Counted from the first letter of the stretch, positions 44,924 through 53,795 are shown. The stretch: DNA of 64,000 bases from CATQHW01 sp965215345 (GCA_965215345.1 CBDCDL010000002.1:3100001-3164000); one strand, 5' to 3'. Numbers and translations: made by a program. The notes: generated from the letters alone by a model not told the origin.

Positions 44924-46201
44924 ATGACCAATCTTCAGCAAGCGCTACGCGGGTTCCACGCCGACGTGTACCGGTACCTGATCGCCGCCAGTATGGTGGG
45001 ATTCAGCTACTTCGGTTTCGTGTCGGTGCTGCTCAACCTGTATCTGCTGCGGCTGGGCTACGGCACCGACTTCATCGGCATGGTAAACGGGAGCACCGCG
45101 CTTGCCTTTGCGCTATCCTCACTGCCGGCGGGCGTGATCGGCAGCCGCTTCGGCATGCGGCGCGGCGCGACCGGTGGCATGTGCTTCCTGGCTGCGGGAG
45201 TCATGCTGGTGCCGATCATGGCACTGCTGCCGGTGGGGTGGCCGCGCGACGTCGGCATAGTCGCCACGCGCGTGCTGTCGGGGATCGGATTCTCCCTGTA
45301 CATGGTCAACTCCTACCCCTACCTGGTGGCCGCCACCGATGCGCGCGACCGGCCCTACGCGTTCGCGATGCTGGCGGCGATTCCGCCGGTGGCAGGCTTC
45401 GCCGGCAGCGTGGTGTCGGGCGCGCTGCCGGTGTGGATCGCCAACGGTCTGGGTCTGGACACGGCGCATCCGCTGCCGTTCGCGGTGGGCCTGGTGTTCG
45501 CCGGCGCGATCCTGTTGCCCACCCCATGGATCGTGGCCCGCACCCGCGACGTGGAGCCGCCGAAGCGGCGCCGCAACGGCAACGTACGCCGGCGCACCGC
45601 CCGCGAGGTACGCAGCGCCGACGGCGCCCTCTACGTGCTGATCTTCTTCCTGGGTATTACCGCGTTGCTGCGCATGGCCGGCGAAGGCGCCGCCCGGTCG
45701 TTCTTCAACGTCTACCTGGAACTGGATCTGGGCGCTTCGACATCGCGCATTGGCCTGCTGCTGGCGTTCGGACAACTGGTGGCAGGTCCGGCGGCATTGT
45801 GCGCCCCGGCGCTGGCCAACCGTGCGGGAAAGGTGCCGGTAATCGTCGTCACTACCGCGATCACCGCCGCGAGCCTGGTGTTCATGGCGCTGGTGCCGCA
45901 TTGGGCGGCGGCGGGCATCGGTTTCACGCTGGTGGTGGGCATGCGCTCGGTCACCCAGTCGGTTACCAGCGTGATGCACATGGAGATCGTGCCGGCGAGC
46001 CGACGCGCGGTCACGTCGGGGGTGGTGTCGATGTCGATGGGGCTGGGATTCTCGTCCATGGCGCTCGGCGGCGGCTACCTGATCCCGGCTTTGGGCTTCC
46101 GCGGCCTCTACCTGCTGGCCGCCACCATCACCGTCGCCGGCGCGTCGATGTTCTGGCTCTACTTCCGCGTACCGCGGGGCGAGTACCGCAACCCCACGTG
46201 A
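44924..46201 (+). CDS. Major facilitator superfamily transporter
   Basis: A 425-residue inner-membrane protein with twelve hydrophobic segments and the central cytoplasmic loop ARTRDVEPPKRRRNG. The loop-2 motif is reduced to GVIGSRFGMRRGATGG. Its composition is high G+C like the core genome, unlike the three small genes before it. The substrate is unknown; its position between cobQ and cobU does not make it a cobalamin gene, because the segment it lies in appears to be inserted. The stop is nine bases before the second cobQ-end repeat. Confidence 0.85.
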   Translation: MTNLQQALRGFHADVYRYLIAASMVGFSYFGFVSVLLNLYLLRLGYGTDFIGMVNGSTALAFALSSLPAGVIGSRFGMRRGATGGMCFLAAGVMLVPIMALLPVGWPRDVGIVATRVLSGIGFSLYMVNSYPYLVAATDARDRPYAFAMLAAIPPVAGFAGSVVSGALPVWIANGLGLDTAHPLPFAVGLVFAGAILLPTPWIVARTRDVEPPKRRRNGNVRRRTAREVRSADGALYVLIFFLGITALLRMAGEGAARSFFNVYLELDLGASTSRIGLLLAFGQLVAGPAALCAPALANRAGKVPVIVVTTAITAASLVFMALVPHWAAAGIGFTLVVGMRSVTQSVTSVMHMEIVPASRRAVTSGVVSMSMGLGFSSMALGGGYLIPALGFRGLYLLAATITVAGASMFWLYFRVPRGEYRNPT

Positions 46202-46210
46202 CCGCCGCGT

Positions 46211-46255
46211 CGGTCGACCTGGACGCGCTGTTCGGGGCTGCGCGGCGGCCGAACG
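46211..46255 (+). repeat. Direct repeat copy 2, cobQ 3' end remnant beside cobU
   Basis: Matches 43377-43421 at 44 of 45 bases in the same orientation. The frame stays open and would encode VDLDALFGAARRPNVATGPIA then TGA at 46276-46278, overlapping the convergent cobU end. This looks like the original cobQ 3' end, separated from cobQ by the 2.8-kb segment between the copies. Integration of an element at a gene's 3' end produces this pattern (attL/attR), but no integrase remains. Confidence 0.8.
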
Positions 46256-46258
46256 TGG

Positions 46259-46825
46259 CTACCGGCCCAATTGCGTGAGGGGCTGCGCGTTCAGGGCCTT
46301 CACGTCCAGGGCGAGGCCGGCGACCATGAGGTAGACGCGGCCGGCGCGGGTGGCGGCGAGCTGGTTCACGCGGCCGAGCGCGTCGCGGTAGGCCCGCCCG
46401 AGGGGGGAGGGCGGCACCACGCCGAGTCCCACCTCGTTGCTGATCAGGATCCAGGTGGCCGTGGAGCGCTCGATCAGGTCCAGCAGCCCGCTGGCCGCAT
46501 CCAGGATGAGCTCCTCGGCGGCAGGGTCGCCTTCGTGCCGGAGCAAGAGGTTGCTGACCCACAGCGTGAGGCAGTCCAGCACCACGGTGTCGTAGCGGCT
46601 CAGGATCGGCTCGGCGCTGCCGGCCGGGTCGAGGGGTTCCTCCAGGGTGTCCCAGCCGCCCGGCCGGCGGTCGCGGTGGGCGGCGATGCGGCTGGCCATG
46701 TCCTCGTCCAGCGCCTCGGCGGTGGCGACGAACAGCACGCGCCGGCCGGCCTGCGCGAGCCGTTCCGCCGTGGCGCTCTTGCCGGAGCGGGCGCCGCCGA
46801 GCAGCAGGATGAGATCGCCGTTCAC
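46259..46825 (-). CDS. cobU: Adenosylcobinamide kinase / adenosylcobinamide-phosphate guanylyltransferase
   Basis: A 188-residue bifunctional enzyme that phosphorylates adenosylcobinamide and then transfers GMP to it. The P-loop is LLLGGARSGKS at the N-terminus. The GMP-accepting His is in IAAHRDRRP, followed by WDTLEEP, VLDCLTLWVSNLL and LISNEVGLGVVP, all characteristic. The start is GTG 46825, overlapping the stop of the phosphatase gene. It is the last gene of the riboswitch-controlled operon. Confidence 0.93.
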   Translation of the reverse strand: MNGDLILLLGGARSGKSATAERLAQAGRRVLFVATAEALDEDMASRIAAHRDRRPGGWDTLEEPLDPAGSAEPILSRYDTVVLDCLTLWVSNLLLRHEGDPAAEELILDAASGLLDLIERSTATWILISNEVGLGVVPPSPLGRAYRDALGRVNQLAATRAGRVYLMVAGLALDVKALNAQPLTQLGR

Positions 46826-47445
46826 GGCACCGATCTCAGGTGCGTGGTGTCGTTCAGCAGGTCGAGCGCCGCGAAGCCGTTGTCGTAGATGGTGACGGCG
46901 GACAGGCCGCAGTTGTCGAACAGGAAGCGCTCCATGCTGTCGGACGGCAGCCCCAGCAGGCGCACGACCGCCGCGCTCAGCGAGCCGCCGTGCGCGATCA
47001 GCAGCAGGTCGCCGTCGTCGCCGCCGTGCCGCTCCCGCAGGCGGTCCACGCCGGCCGAGACCCGCTCGTACACGTCTCTTTCGCTCTCGCCTCCCGGCGG
47101 CGCGGTGGTGTCGTCCCCGGAGAACATCGTTGCGTATTGTTCCGGGTAGCGAGCCTCCATCTCGGCGAAGGTCAGACTCTCCCACTCGCCGAAGCCCCTC
47201 TCTCGCAGCGCGGGCAGGGTGACCAGCGGCAGGTCCCTGCCGCGCATGATCGCCTCCGCGGTCTGGGTGACGCGCCGCAGGTCGCTCGAATACACGGCGG
47301 TGAAGCCCATCGGGCGCAGGCGAGCGGCGATCGCCTCCGCCTGCGCCAGTCCCTTGTCGTTGAGCGGCACGTGCATCTGTCCCTGCGCGCGGCCCTCGAC
47401 ATTCCAGTCCGTCTCTCCATGTCGCACCAGAAACCATCTACCCAT
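46822..47445 (-). CDS. cobC: Histidine phosphatase, probable alpha-ribazole phosphatase
   Basis: A 207-residue phosphoglycerate-mutase-like phosphatase. The catalytic motif is LVRHGETDWN (R8-H9-G10), with the second His in LLIAHGGSLSA. In this position between cobU and cbiB it most likely removes the 5'-phosphate from alpha-ribazole phosphate or cobalamin phosphate. ATG 47445 overlaps the end of the truncated cobD reading frame by eight bases. Confidence 0.85.
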   Translation of the reverse strand: MGRWFLVRHGETDWNVEGRAQGQMHVPLNDKGLAQAEAIAARLRPMGFTAVYSSDLRRVTQTAEAIMRGRDLPLVTLPALRERGFGEWESLTFAEMEARYPEQYATMFSGDDTTAPPGGESERDVYERVSAGVDRLRERHGGDDGDLLLIAHGGSLSAAVVRLLGLPSDSMERFLFDNCGLSAVTIYDNGFAALDLLNDTTHLRSVP

Positions 47446-47710
47446 CGCGATTCGCCAGCACCTCCTGCAGCGCGCCGGCCAGCCGCCGGCAGTCGTCCAT
47501 CCGCCGGACGCCGATGCGCACGTACTCCGGCAGCCCGAACGAGGTGCAGTCTCGCACGCAGACGCGGTGGCCCCGCAGCAGCCGCGTGCGGAGCGCCGTG
47601 GCATCGCCGACCCGGACCAGCAGGAAGTTGGCCGCGGACGCCGTGCACGGGCCGAGAGGGTCCACCATGTAGTACCAAGTTGTCCCCAGGCTATCCCCAG
47701 AGCAGTCCAC
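47438..47710 (-). pseudogene. cobD: Threonine-phosphate decarboxylase, only the C-terminal end left
   Basis: The open frame encodes 90 residues. The last ~75 match the C-terminus of the PLP-dependent L-threonine-O-3-phosphate decarboxylase (SAANFLLVRV, RLLRGHRVCVRDCTSFGLPE, YVRIGVRRMDDCRRLAGAL). About 290 residues, with the PLP lysine, are absent; the break is near 47665, just after the cbiB stop. The product cannot make aminopropanol phosphate for the nucleotide loop. The surrounding operon genes are intact, so the loss is local. A second complete copy elsewhere or salvage of cobinamide would compensate. Confidence 0.75.
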
Positions 47711-48656
47711 GAACGGCGGTCACCGCCAGAGCGGCCGGCGCCGCCAGCAGCGCGACGCCGTAGACCAGCCGACCGGCCGTCCCCACGTCGTACCAAGTCG
47801 GGTCCCGGAAGCCGCCGCCGATACGGTAATGGCCGGCCTTCTCCAGGGCCACGCCCAGGAGGCCGGCGCAGGCGCCGATCGTCCAGCCGGCGTTGGGGCT
47901 GGCGGTGCGCCGGTGGTCGCGGCGGGTGACGCGCCAGCCGCGGCGCGCCGGCAGGCGGCGAAGCGCTCCGGCCGCCAGCATCAGCAGCGCGGCGAGCCGT
48001 GCCGGCAGCAGGTTGGCAACGTCGTCCAGCCGCGCCGCGACCTTGCCCAGGTGCTCGTAGCGGCCGCGGTAGCCGATCATGCTGTCCAGCGTGTTCAGAG
48101 CCCGGTAAGCCACGGCGCCCGGCAGGCCGAACAGCGCGAACGCCAGCCACGGGCCGACGTAGCTGTCGGTCGTGTTCTCGGCCGCGGACTCGATCGCGGC
48201 CATGGCCACCTGCGGGCCGGTGAGCGCCCGCGCGTCGCGGCTCACCAGGCTGCGCAGGCTCGCGCGCGCACGTCCGAGATCCCCGTTCTGCAGGGCGGTC
48301 CGCGTGCCGGCCACGGCGCGGCCAAGTCCCTTGACCGCGAATGTCGCCTTCAGCAGGGCGGCCGTGCCCAGCAGGTAGGGGAGGGGGCCCGCCGCCCGCA
48401 ACCCCGAGGCTGTGAGCCATGCCAATGCGCCGCAGCCGGCCGGTACCAGTACGGCGATGCCGAGCCCGGCCGCCAGCGCCGCCGCGGGCCGGTCGGCCGG
48501 CGGCGAGCGGCGCTCCAGGAACGCGATCAGCCTGCCCATCCACACGACCGGATGGAGCGCTGCGGGCGGCTCCCGCAGTGCCAGATCCAGCGCCACCGCC
48601 AGCAGCAGCGCGCCGGCATCCAGGCCCCATTCGCCCGGCCACGGTGCCGGCACCAT
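47691..48656 (-). CDS. cbiB: Adenosylcobinamide-phosphate synthase
   Basis: A 321-residue inner-membrane enzyme that joins aminopropanol phosphate to cobyric acid. Family stretches are DLALREPPAALHPVVWMGRLI, ESAAENTTDSYVGPWLAFALFGLPGA (shown here in parts of the same helix pair), YRALNTLDSMIGYR, and ARLDDVANLLPARL. Several hydrophobic segments are present. The start is ATG 48656, eight bases from the cobS stop. The 3' end overlaps the residual cobD frame by 20 bases. Confidence 0.92.
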   Translation of the reverse strand: MVPAPWPGEWGLDAGALLLAVALDLALREPPAALHPVVWMGRLIAFLERRSPPADRPAAALAAGLGIAVLVPAGCGALAWLTASGLRAAGPLPYLLGTAALLKATFAVKGLGRAVAGTRTALQNGDLGRARASLRSLVSRDARALTGPQVAMAAIESAAENTTDSYVGPWLAFALFGLPGAVAYRALNTLDSMIGYRGRYEHLGKVAARLDDVANLLPARLAALLMLAAGALRRLPARRGWRVTRRDHRRTASPNAGWTIGACAGLLGVALEKAGHYRIGGGFRDPTWYDVGTAGRLVYGVALLAAPAALAVTAVRGLLWG

Positions 48657-48663
48657 CGCCGAT

Positions 48664-49428
48664 CTATCCCGCCAGCACGAGCACGGCGAGCGCCAGGCAG
48701 GCCACCTCGGCGATCTCGTTGACCGCGCCGTAGATGTCGCCGGTCACCCCGCCGAGCTGCCGGGTCGCCCACGCGCCGACCACCCACGCGACCGCGCCGG
48801 CCAGCGCCGTCAGAGCCAGCCCCGGCAGACCGGTCAGGGCGACCGCAGCCCCCGGGGCGACCAGCAGGCCGATCCACGGCCCGACGCCGCCGCGGTTCGC
48901 GAACGGCGTGCCGAGCCCCTCGCGCCGCGCGTACGGGAACGACCGCATCGCCAGCACCACCGCCGCGCGTGACAGGCACGGGAACAGGATCAGGGCGCCT
49001 GTCCGGCTTCCCTCCGGCAGCGCGGTGAGCGCCGCCAGCTTGACCAGCAGCAGGCACACCACGCCGACCACGGCGAACGCGCCCACGTGCGGATCGCGCA
49101 GGATCGCAAGGCGCCGCTCGGGGTCGAAACCGCCGAGCAGCGCGTCGCAGGTGTCCATGAAGCCGTCCAGGTGCAGGGCGCGGGTCAGGGCGGCCAGCGC
49201 GGCCAGCAGCAGGGTGCTGTTCAGGAGGACCGGCAGGTGCAGCGCCCGCAGCGCCAGGTCCAGGAAGGCGAGCATGGCGCCCATCAGCAGGCCGACCGCC
49301 GGGAACCAGGCCGGCGCGCGTCCGAGCGCGCCGGCCGCGTCCGCCGGCGGAGGGACCGGCAGGATGGTCAGGAAGCCGATCGCGGCCCGGCAGGAGGCCA
49401 CGAGGGCCAGGAGGCGAGGGGGCTTCAC
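48664..49428 (-). CDS. cobS: Adenosylcobinamide-GDP ribazoletransferase (cobalamin synthase)
   Basis: A 254-residue polytopic membrane enzyme that joins adenosylcobinamide-GDP to alpha-ribazole or its phosphate. Diagnostic stretches are IGFLTILPVPPP, LHLDGFMDTCDALLGGFDPERRLAILRD, and GGVTGDIYGAVNEIAEVACL at the C-terminus. GTG 49428 overlaps the cobT stop (GTGA). An open frame extends upstream to 49647 but lies antisense to or out of phase with cobT. Confidence 0.93.
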   Translation of the reverse strand: MKPPRLLALVASCRAAIGFLTILPVPPPADAAGALGRAPAWFPAVGLLMGAMLAFLDLALRALHLPVLLNSTLLLAALAALTRALHLDGFMDTCDALLGGFDPERRLAILRDPHVGAFAVVGVVCLLLVKLAALTALPEGSRTGALILFPCLSRAAVVLAMRSFPYARREGLGTPFANRGGVGPWIGLLVAPGAAVALTGLPGLALTALAGAVAWVVGAWATRQLGGVTGDIYGAVNEIAEVACLALAVLVLAG

Positions 49429-50480
49429 CGTGAATCCGACACTCCGGCCTCCGCGAAGGTGGCCATTTCCGTCAGGCACGCGGCCGCTGCCGTGACGATC
49501 GGCAGGGCCAGCAGGGCGCCGGTTCCCTCGCCGAGCCGCATCTCCAGGTCGAGCAGCGGGTCGAGGCCGAGATGCTCCAGCACCACGCGGTGGCCGGGTT
49601 CGGCGGAGCGGTGGGCGGCACTCAGGTAGTCGCGCGCAGGCGGGCACAGGCCGCAGGCGAGCAGCGCAGCCGCCCCGGAGATGAAGCCGTCCACCAGCAC
49701 GGCACGGCGCCGCAAGGATGCGCCCAGGACTACGCCTGCCAGCACGCCGATCTCGAATCCGCCCACCTTGGCCAGCACGCCGAGCGGGTCGCCGGGATCC
49801 GGTGCGTTACACGTGAGCGCCCGGCGCACCACGTCCACCTTGCGGCGGAGCTCTGCCGGCGTGCGGCCCGTGCCCGGCCCGGTGGTGTGCTCCGGCCGGA
49901 TGCCGGTCATCGAGGCGGTGACGGCGCTCGCCGCGGTGGTGTTGCCGATGCCCATGTCGCCGGTGGCGATCAGGTCCGCGCCCCTGTCCGCCGCCTCGGA
50001 AGCGAGGCTCACGCCAGCCTGCAGGCAGCGCTGCGCCTGCTCCCGTGACATCGCCGGGCCGCGGCTGATGTCTCCGGTGCCGCGCCCGGCGCGCACGGAG
50101 CGCAGGTCCGGGTGGTCCGGGAGCTCCTCCGCGGCGATGCCGGCGTCAACGACGATCTGCCGCACGCCGAGCAGGCGGGCCATGACGCTGACCGCGGCGC
50201 CGCCGGCCAGGAAATTGCGCACCATCTGCGCGGTGACCGCCTGCGGATAGCCGGTCACGCCCTGTGCGACCACGCCATGGTCGCCGGCGGCGACGATCAC
50301 CGCCGAGTCCCGGACGGCGGGCCGGTCCGTGCCGTAGATGCCCGCAAGCCGGACCGACACCCGCTCCAGCCGTCCCAGGCTGCCGGGCGGCTTGGTCAGG
50401 GTCAGATGGCGCGCCTCGGCGCGCCGCATGGCGGCGGCGTCCACCGGACCGATGCGCTGCAGAGCCTCGGCCAGCGTCAT
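49425..50480 (-). CDS. cobT: Nicotinate-nucleotide-dimethylbenzimidazole phosphoribosyltransferase
   Basis: A 351-residue enzyme making alpha-ribazole phosphate from dimethylbenzimidazole and nicotinate mononucleotide. KPPGSLGRLE near the N-terminus, VIVAAGDHGVVAQGVTGYP, GDMGIGNTTAASA, and the catalytic Glu in RLGEGTGALLAL near the C-terminus are all typical. The stop overlaps cobS by four bases and the start overlaps the ATP-binding gene upstream by four. The source of the lower base (bluB or uptake) is not in the window. Confidence 0.94.
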   Translation of the reverse strand: MTLAEALQRIGPVDAAAMRRAEARHLTLTKPPGSLGRLERVSVRLAGIYGTDRPAVRDSAVIVAAGDHGVVAQGVTGYPQAVTAQMVRNFLAGGAAVSVMARLLGVRQIVVDAGIAAEELPDHPDLRSVRAGRGTGDISRGPAMSREQAQRCLQAGVSLASEAADRGADLIATGDMGIGNTTAASAVTASMTGIRPEHTTGPGTGRTPAELRRKVDVVRRALTCNAPDPGDPLGVLAKVGGFEIGVLAGVVLGASLRRRAVLVDGFISGAAALLACGLCPPARDYLSAAHRSAEPGHRVVLEHLGLDPLLDLEMRLGEGTGALLALPIVTAAAACLTEMATFAEAGVSDSR

Positions 50481-51292
50481 CCTTCGGTCCGCACCGGCGT
50501 GGGTCCCATCAGGCGGACGTGCGGCATGCCCGTGTCGCTCTCGTGCTCGACCACCGCCTCCACGCCGAAGACCTCCCGGAAGCGCTGCAGCGTGAACACC
50601 TCGGCCGGGGTGCCCTCGGCTGCCACCTGGCCGTCGGACAGCAGCGTGAGCCGGTCGCAGTAGCGGCTGGCCAGCCCCACGTCGTGCAGCGCCACCACCA
50701 CCGCGACCTCGCCGCCTGAGACCTCCGAACGCAGCGTCTCCATCGCCGTGAGCTGGTGCCGGAGGTCGAGGCCGGCGACCGGTTCGTCGAGCAGCAGGAT
50801 GCGCGCCTGCTGCGCCAGCGTCCGTGCCAGCAGCACTCGCTGGCGCTCGCCGCCGGAGATCCGGTCGAGCTGCCGGTGCTCGAACCGCCCGGTCTCGGTC
50901 CGCGCCATGGCCTCCCGCGCGAGACGCCGGTCGTCGGCGCCTTCCAGCGCGAAGCGGCTCAGGTGCGGGTACCGGGCCATCAGCACCGTCTCCAGCGCCG
51001 TGAACGGGTGGGCGGCCTCGTGCTGAGGCAGGTACGCGAGCTGCCGCGCGCGTGCCCGCGCAGGCAGCTCGGACAGGTCGTCGGCGCCCAGGCGGACCGA
51101 ACCGGCGTCCGGGCGCAGCACGCCTGCCATGGCTCGCAGCAGCGTGCTCTTGCCGGCGCCGTTCGGTCCCACCAGTCCGGTTACCTGGCCGGGGCGCGCC
51201 GCGAACGACACGGAGCGCAACACGGGGGTTCCGCCAAGGTCGACGGACACCCCGTTCGCGGCCAGCGTGGGCGCGTCCGCAGCCAGGCTCAA
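50477..51292 (-). CDS. btuD: Cobalamin-type ABC transporter ATP-binding protein
   Basis: A 271-residue FecE/BtuD-type ATPase. Walker A is GLVGPNGAGKST, the Q-loop is in YLPQHEAAHPF, the signature is ISGGERQR, and Walker B is ILLLDEPVAGLDLRHQ, with the H-loop in VALHDVGLA. It partners the permease and binding protein encoded immediately upstream. The riboswitch and operon context support cobalamin or cobinamide as substrate; sequence alone would also allow heme or siderophores. Confidence 0.88.
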   Translation of the reverse strand: MSLAADAPTLAANGVSVDLGGTPVLRSVSFAARPGQVTGLVGPNGAGKSTLLRAMAGVLRPDAGSVRLGADDLSELPARARARQLAYLPQHEAAHPFTALETVLMARYPHLSRFALEGADDRRLAREAMARTETGRFEHRQLDRISGGERQRVLLARTLAQQARILLLDEPVAGLDLRHQLTAMETLRSEVSGGEVAVVVALHDVGLASRYCDRLTLLSDGQVAAEGTPAEVFTLQRFREVFGVEAVVEHESDTGMPHVRLMGPTPVRTEG

Positions 51293-52326
51293 GACCCTCC
51301 GTACGGCTCGAAGTCGCGGAAGGTCACGTCCCGGAACCGCTCCGCGTAGAGCAGCCGCGCGGTCTCCTCGATGCCGCGCACGTTCCAGTGCGAGAGCGTC
51401 GTGTAGTGGCGGGGATCGGCGACGATCACCCGCTCGTCGGCGATCGCCGGCACCTCGGCCAGCGCACGGGCGCCCAACAGTTCCTCGCGCAGGTCCGACC
51501 CGCCCGAGTCCGCCGGCTGCGTGATCAGGATCACGTCAGGGTTCATGGCGGCGATCGACTCCACGCTCACCGACTGGTGTCCGGCGATGCCGGCGCGGGC
51601 GGCCGCGTTGACGCCGCCGGCCGTCTCGATGATGCCGCCTTCGGTCGAGCCTTCGCCGGCCGCGCTGGTGGTCTCGCCCCAGCGGGCGATGGACAGCACC
51701 GCGGGCCGGGACGGGTCGCCGGGTGCGGGCACCCGCCCGGTGACCGCGGCCAGGCGGCGCTCGATGTCGGCGACCAGCTCCATGGCGCGTTCCTCGACGC
51801 CGAGCAGGTAGCCCAGCAGCAGGATGTTGGGGATGTTGCCGGCGGCCGAGCTCTCCAGCGCGGCGCGCACCACCGGCACGCCGGCCTCCCTGATCAGGGC
51901 GACCAGGTCCGCCTTGGTGTACCGGGAGACCACGACGATGTCGGGCTTGGCGGCCAGCACGTGCTCGACGCCGCGCTTGACCGTGTGCATGCCGGCCACC
52001 TGGTCGGCGACGTTGGAATAGGTCGGATCGGCCGTGAACGGCCCCACGCCCGCGAACCGGTCTTGCGGCACCAGGGCGAGCAGCATCTCGTCGTGACCGA
52101 GGGACAGGGCCAGTATCCGCTGTGGCGGCGCCTCCAGGCTGACCACGCCTTCGGTGGTTTCGACCGCCCGCGGCCAACTCCGGTTCGACGCGTCGACGAT
52201 GCCCGGCACCGCCGGGTAGTCGAGCGGCGTCTGCGCGGCCGCGTCGAGCGCGAACGCCGCAAGCAGTCCGGCGGCGGCGATCCGGCCGATGCGCCTGATC
52301 GGTACGGGTTTCTTCCAGGTGTCCAT
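51289..52326 (-). CDS. btuF: Cobalamin-type ABC transporter substrate-binding protein
   Basis: A 345-residue periplasmic binding protein. An N-terminal signal peptide (IAAAGLLAAFALDAAAQ) is followed by two lobes with the TroA/BtuF pattern (QRILALSLGHDEMLLAL, KPDIVVVSRYTKADLVALI, GVPVVRAALESS, MNPDVILITQPADSG). ATG 52326 is preferred over 52341 because GGAGGA precedes it. The stop overlaps the ATPase gene by four bases. Confidence 0.85.
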   Translation of the reverse strand: MDTWKKPVPIRRIGRIAAAGLLAAFALDAAAQTPLDYPAVPGIVDASNRSWPRAVETTEGVVSLEAPPQRILALSLGHDEMLLALVPQDRFAGVGPFTADPTYSNVADQVAGMHTVKRGVEHVLAAKPDIVVVSRYTKADLVALIREAGVPVVRAALESSAAGNIPNILLLGYLLGVEERAMELVADIERRLAAVTGRVPAPGDPSRPAVLSIARWGETTSAAGEGSTEGGIIETAGGVNAAARAGIAGHQSVSVESIAAMNPDVILITQPADSGGSDLREELLGARALAEVPAIADERVIVADPRHYTTLSHWNVRGIEETARLLYAERFRDVTFRDFEPYGGS

Positions 52327-52353
52327 GATTCCTCCGTGCATGGGTTCTTGGTA

Positions 52354-53430
52354 CTACAGCAGTCCTGCCCGCGCCTTGTGACGGGCCAGCAGGAACAGAA
52401 AGAACGGCGCTCCGACCAGCGCGGTGATGATGCCGACGCGCACCTCGGCCGGCGCCACGGCCAGCCGGGCGACCGTATCGGCGGCCAGCAGGAAGGCCGC
52501 GCCGCCGAGCGCGCTCAGCGGGACCAGCACGCGGTGGTCGGCGCCGGTGATCAGGCGCAGCGCGTGCGGGACGATCAGCCCCACGAAGGCGATCGTGCCG
52601 GAGAAGGCCACCGCGGTGCCGGTGACCAGCGATGCGGCCAGCAGCAGGACGGTGCGGGTCAGCCCCACGCGCACGCCGAGCGCCCGCGCCTCCTCCTCGC
52701 CGACCATGAGCAGGTTCAGGTCGCGCGACAGCAACACCGCGACCGCCAGGCCGGCCAGCACGAACGGCGCGGCCAGCCGCACGTGCGTCCAGCGTGACGC
52801 GTCCAGGCCGCCGGCCAGCCAGAAGATCATCTCGCGCTGCGCGCCGAGATCGGCGGTGAACAGCACGATCGCCGAGATGATCGCGGCCAGGAACGCGCTC
52901 ACCGCCACGCCGGCCAGCAGCAGCGCCGCCATCGAGAAGCGTCCGCCGGCCGAGGCGACGGCGAACACCAGCGCCAGGGCGCCGGCGGCGCCCGCGAAGG
53001 CCATGGCGGGCAGCGCCAGCGGCGTGGCCGCCTGCGCCCCCAGGGCGATCGCCACCACCGCGCCAAGGGCGCCGCCGGTGGACACGCCGATGATGCCGGG
53101 ATCGGCCATCGGGTTGCGGAACAGCCCCTGCATCACGGCGCCGGCCACGCCCAGGGCGGCGCCCACGATCAGCGCCAGGGTGATGCGCGACAGCCTGATC
53201 GACTCGACGATGGCGCGCTCGGCGTCGGTGGCTTCCAGGACGCGGACGCCGATCTGCTCCAGCAGGATGCCGGCGGTGTGCGAGAGCGGGATGGCGTAGG
53301 GGCCGACGGCGGCGGCCGTGACGACCAGCGCCGCGGCGACGGCGGCCAGCAGCGCGCCGCCGCCCGCCAGCCGGGCGATGACCGGCGATCGCGGCCGCGC
53401 GATCGGGTGATGTGCCTGTCCGTCTCCCAA
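52354..53430 (-). CDS. btuC: Cobalamin-type ABC transporter permease
   Basis: A 358-residue FecCD-family permease with about ten transmembrane helices. Typical stretches are LIVGAALGVAGAVMQGLFRNPMAD (within the second quarter), PGIIGVSTGGALGA, LLLAGVAVSAFLAAI and GTIAFVGLIVPHALRL with the coupling-helix Gly. The best start is TTG 53430, which has AAGGAG upstream and removes a basic, unrelated extension reaching to 53490. It is the first gene after the cobalamin riboswitch. btuF begins 27 bases downstream. Confidence 0.88.
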   Translation of the reverse strand: MGDGQAHHPIARPRSPVIARLAGGGALLAAVAAALVVTAAAVGPYAIPLSHTAGILLEQIGVRVLEATDAERAIVESIRLSRITLALIVGAALGVAGAVMQGLFRNPMADPGIIGVSTGGALGAVVAIALGAQAATPLALPAMAFAGAAGALALVFAVASAGGRFSMAALLLAGVAVSAFLAAIISAIVLFTADLGAQREMIFWLAGGLDASRWTHVRLAAPFVLAGLAVAVLLSRDLNLLMVGEEEARALGVRVGLTRTVLLLAASLVTGTAVAFSGTIAFVGLIVPHALRLITGADHRVLVPLSALGGAAFLLAADTVARLAVAPAEVRVGIITALVGAPFFLFLLARHKARAGLL

Positions 53431-53544
53431 CGCAAAGCTCCTTCGCCGCCCTGCGTTCGGGGTTCGCCGCCGAAACGGACCTGATCCCATCGTGATCGGG
53501 ACAAGGCTCGACCTGAGGCGCTCCCTGAGCGGAGAGCGGCCACT

Positions 53545-53745
53545 CAGCCTTGCCCGGCAGGTCTCCTGGCTCCCGGATCATCGCCTGTCCCGCGCCTTCC
53601 CATCCCCGTGGGGCCGATTCCCCGGGGGACAGTGACATCAAGCGGGCGGCTCACCGGTCACAGTGGCGCCACCGCAGCGGATTCTCACCGCTTTCCCTGT
53701 TCGGCCTTCGCTTCCGAAGGCACCGGGCAAGGTCTGCCTATCGTG
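53545..53745 (-). promoter_or_regulatory. Cobalamin (B12) riboswitch
   Basis: The minus strand carries the conserved B12 box AGCCAGGAGACCTGCC (53571-53556). Upstream are GGGAAAGCGGTGAGAATCC (near 53690), CGCCACTGTGACCGGTGAG and GGGAAGGCG, in the order of the cobalamin riboswitch consensus. It lies 115 bases before btuC. Binding of adenosylcobalamin should switch off the nine-gene uptake and late-synthesis operon. Outer limits are approximate. Confidence 0.93.
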
Positions 53746-53795
53746 ACTGTTCGCAGGCGAGCATGGGGCCGCGCGTGTCCGGTGTCAAACGCGGG

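Noticed and set aside
53746..53795. Terminator for topA before the riboswitch
   Set aside because: The ~50-base gap contains no convincing hairpin with a U run on the minus strand, so I did not call one. Read-through from topA into the riboswitch operon cannot be excluded.
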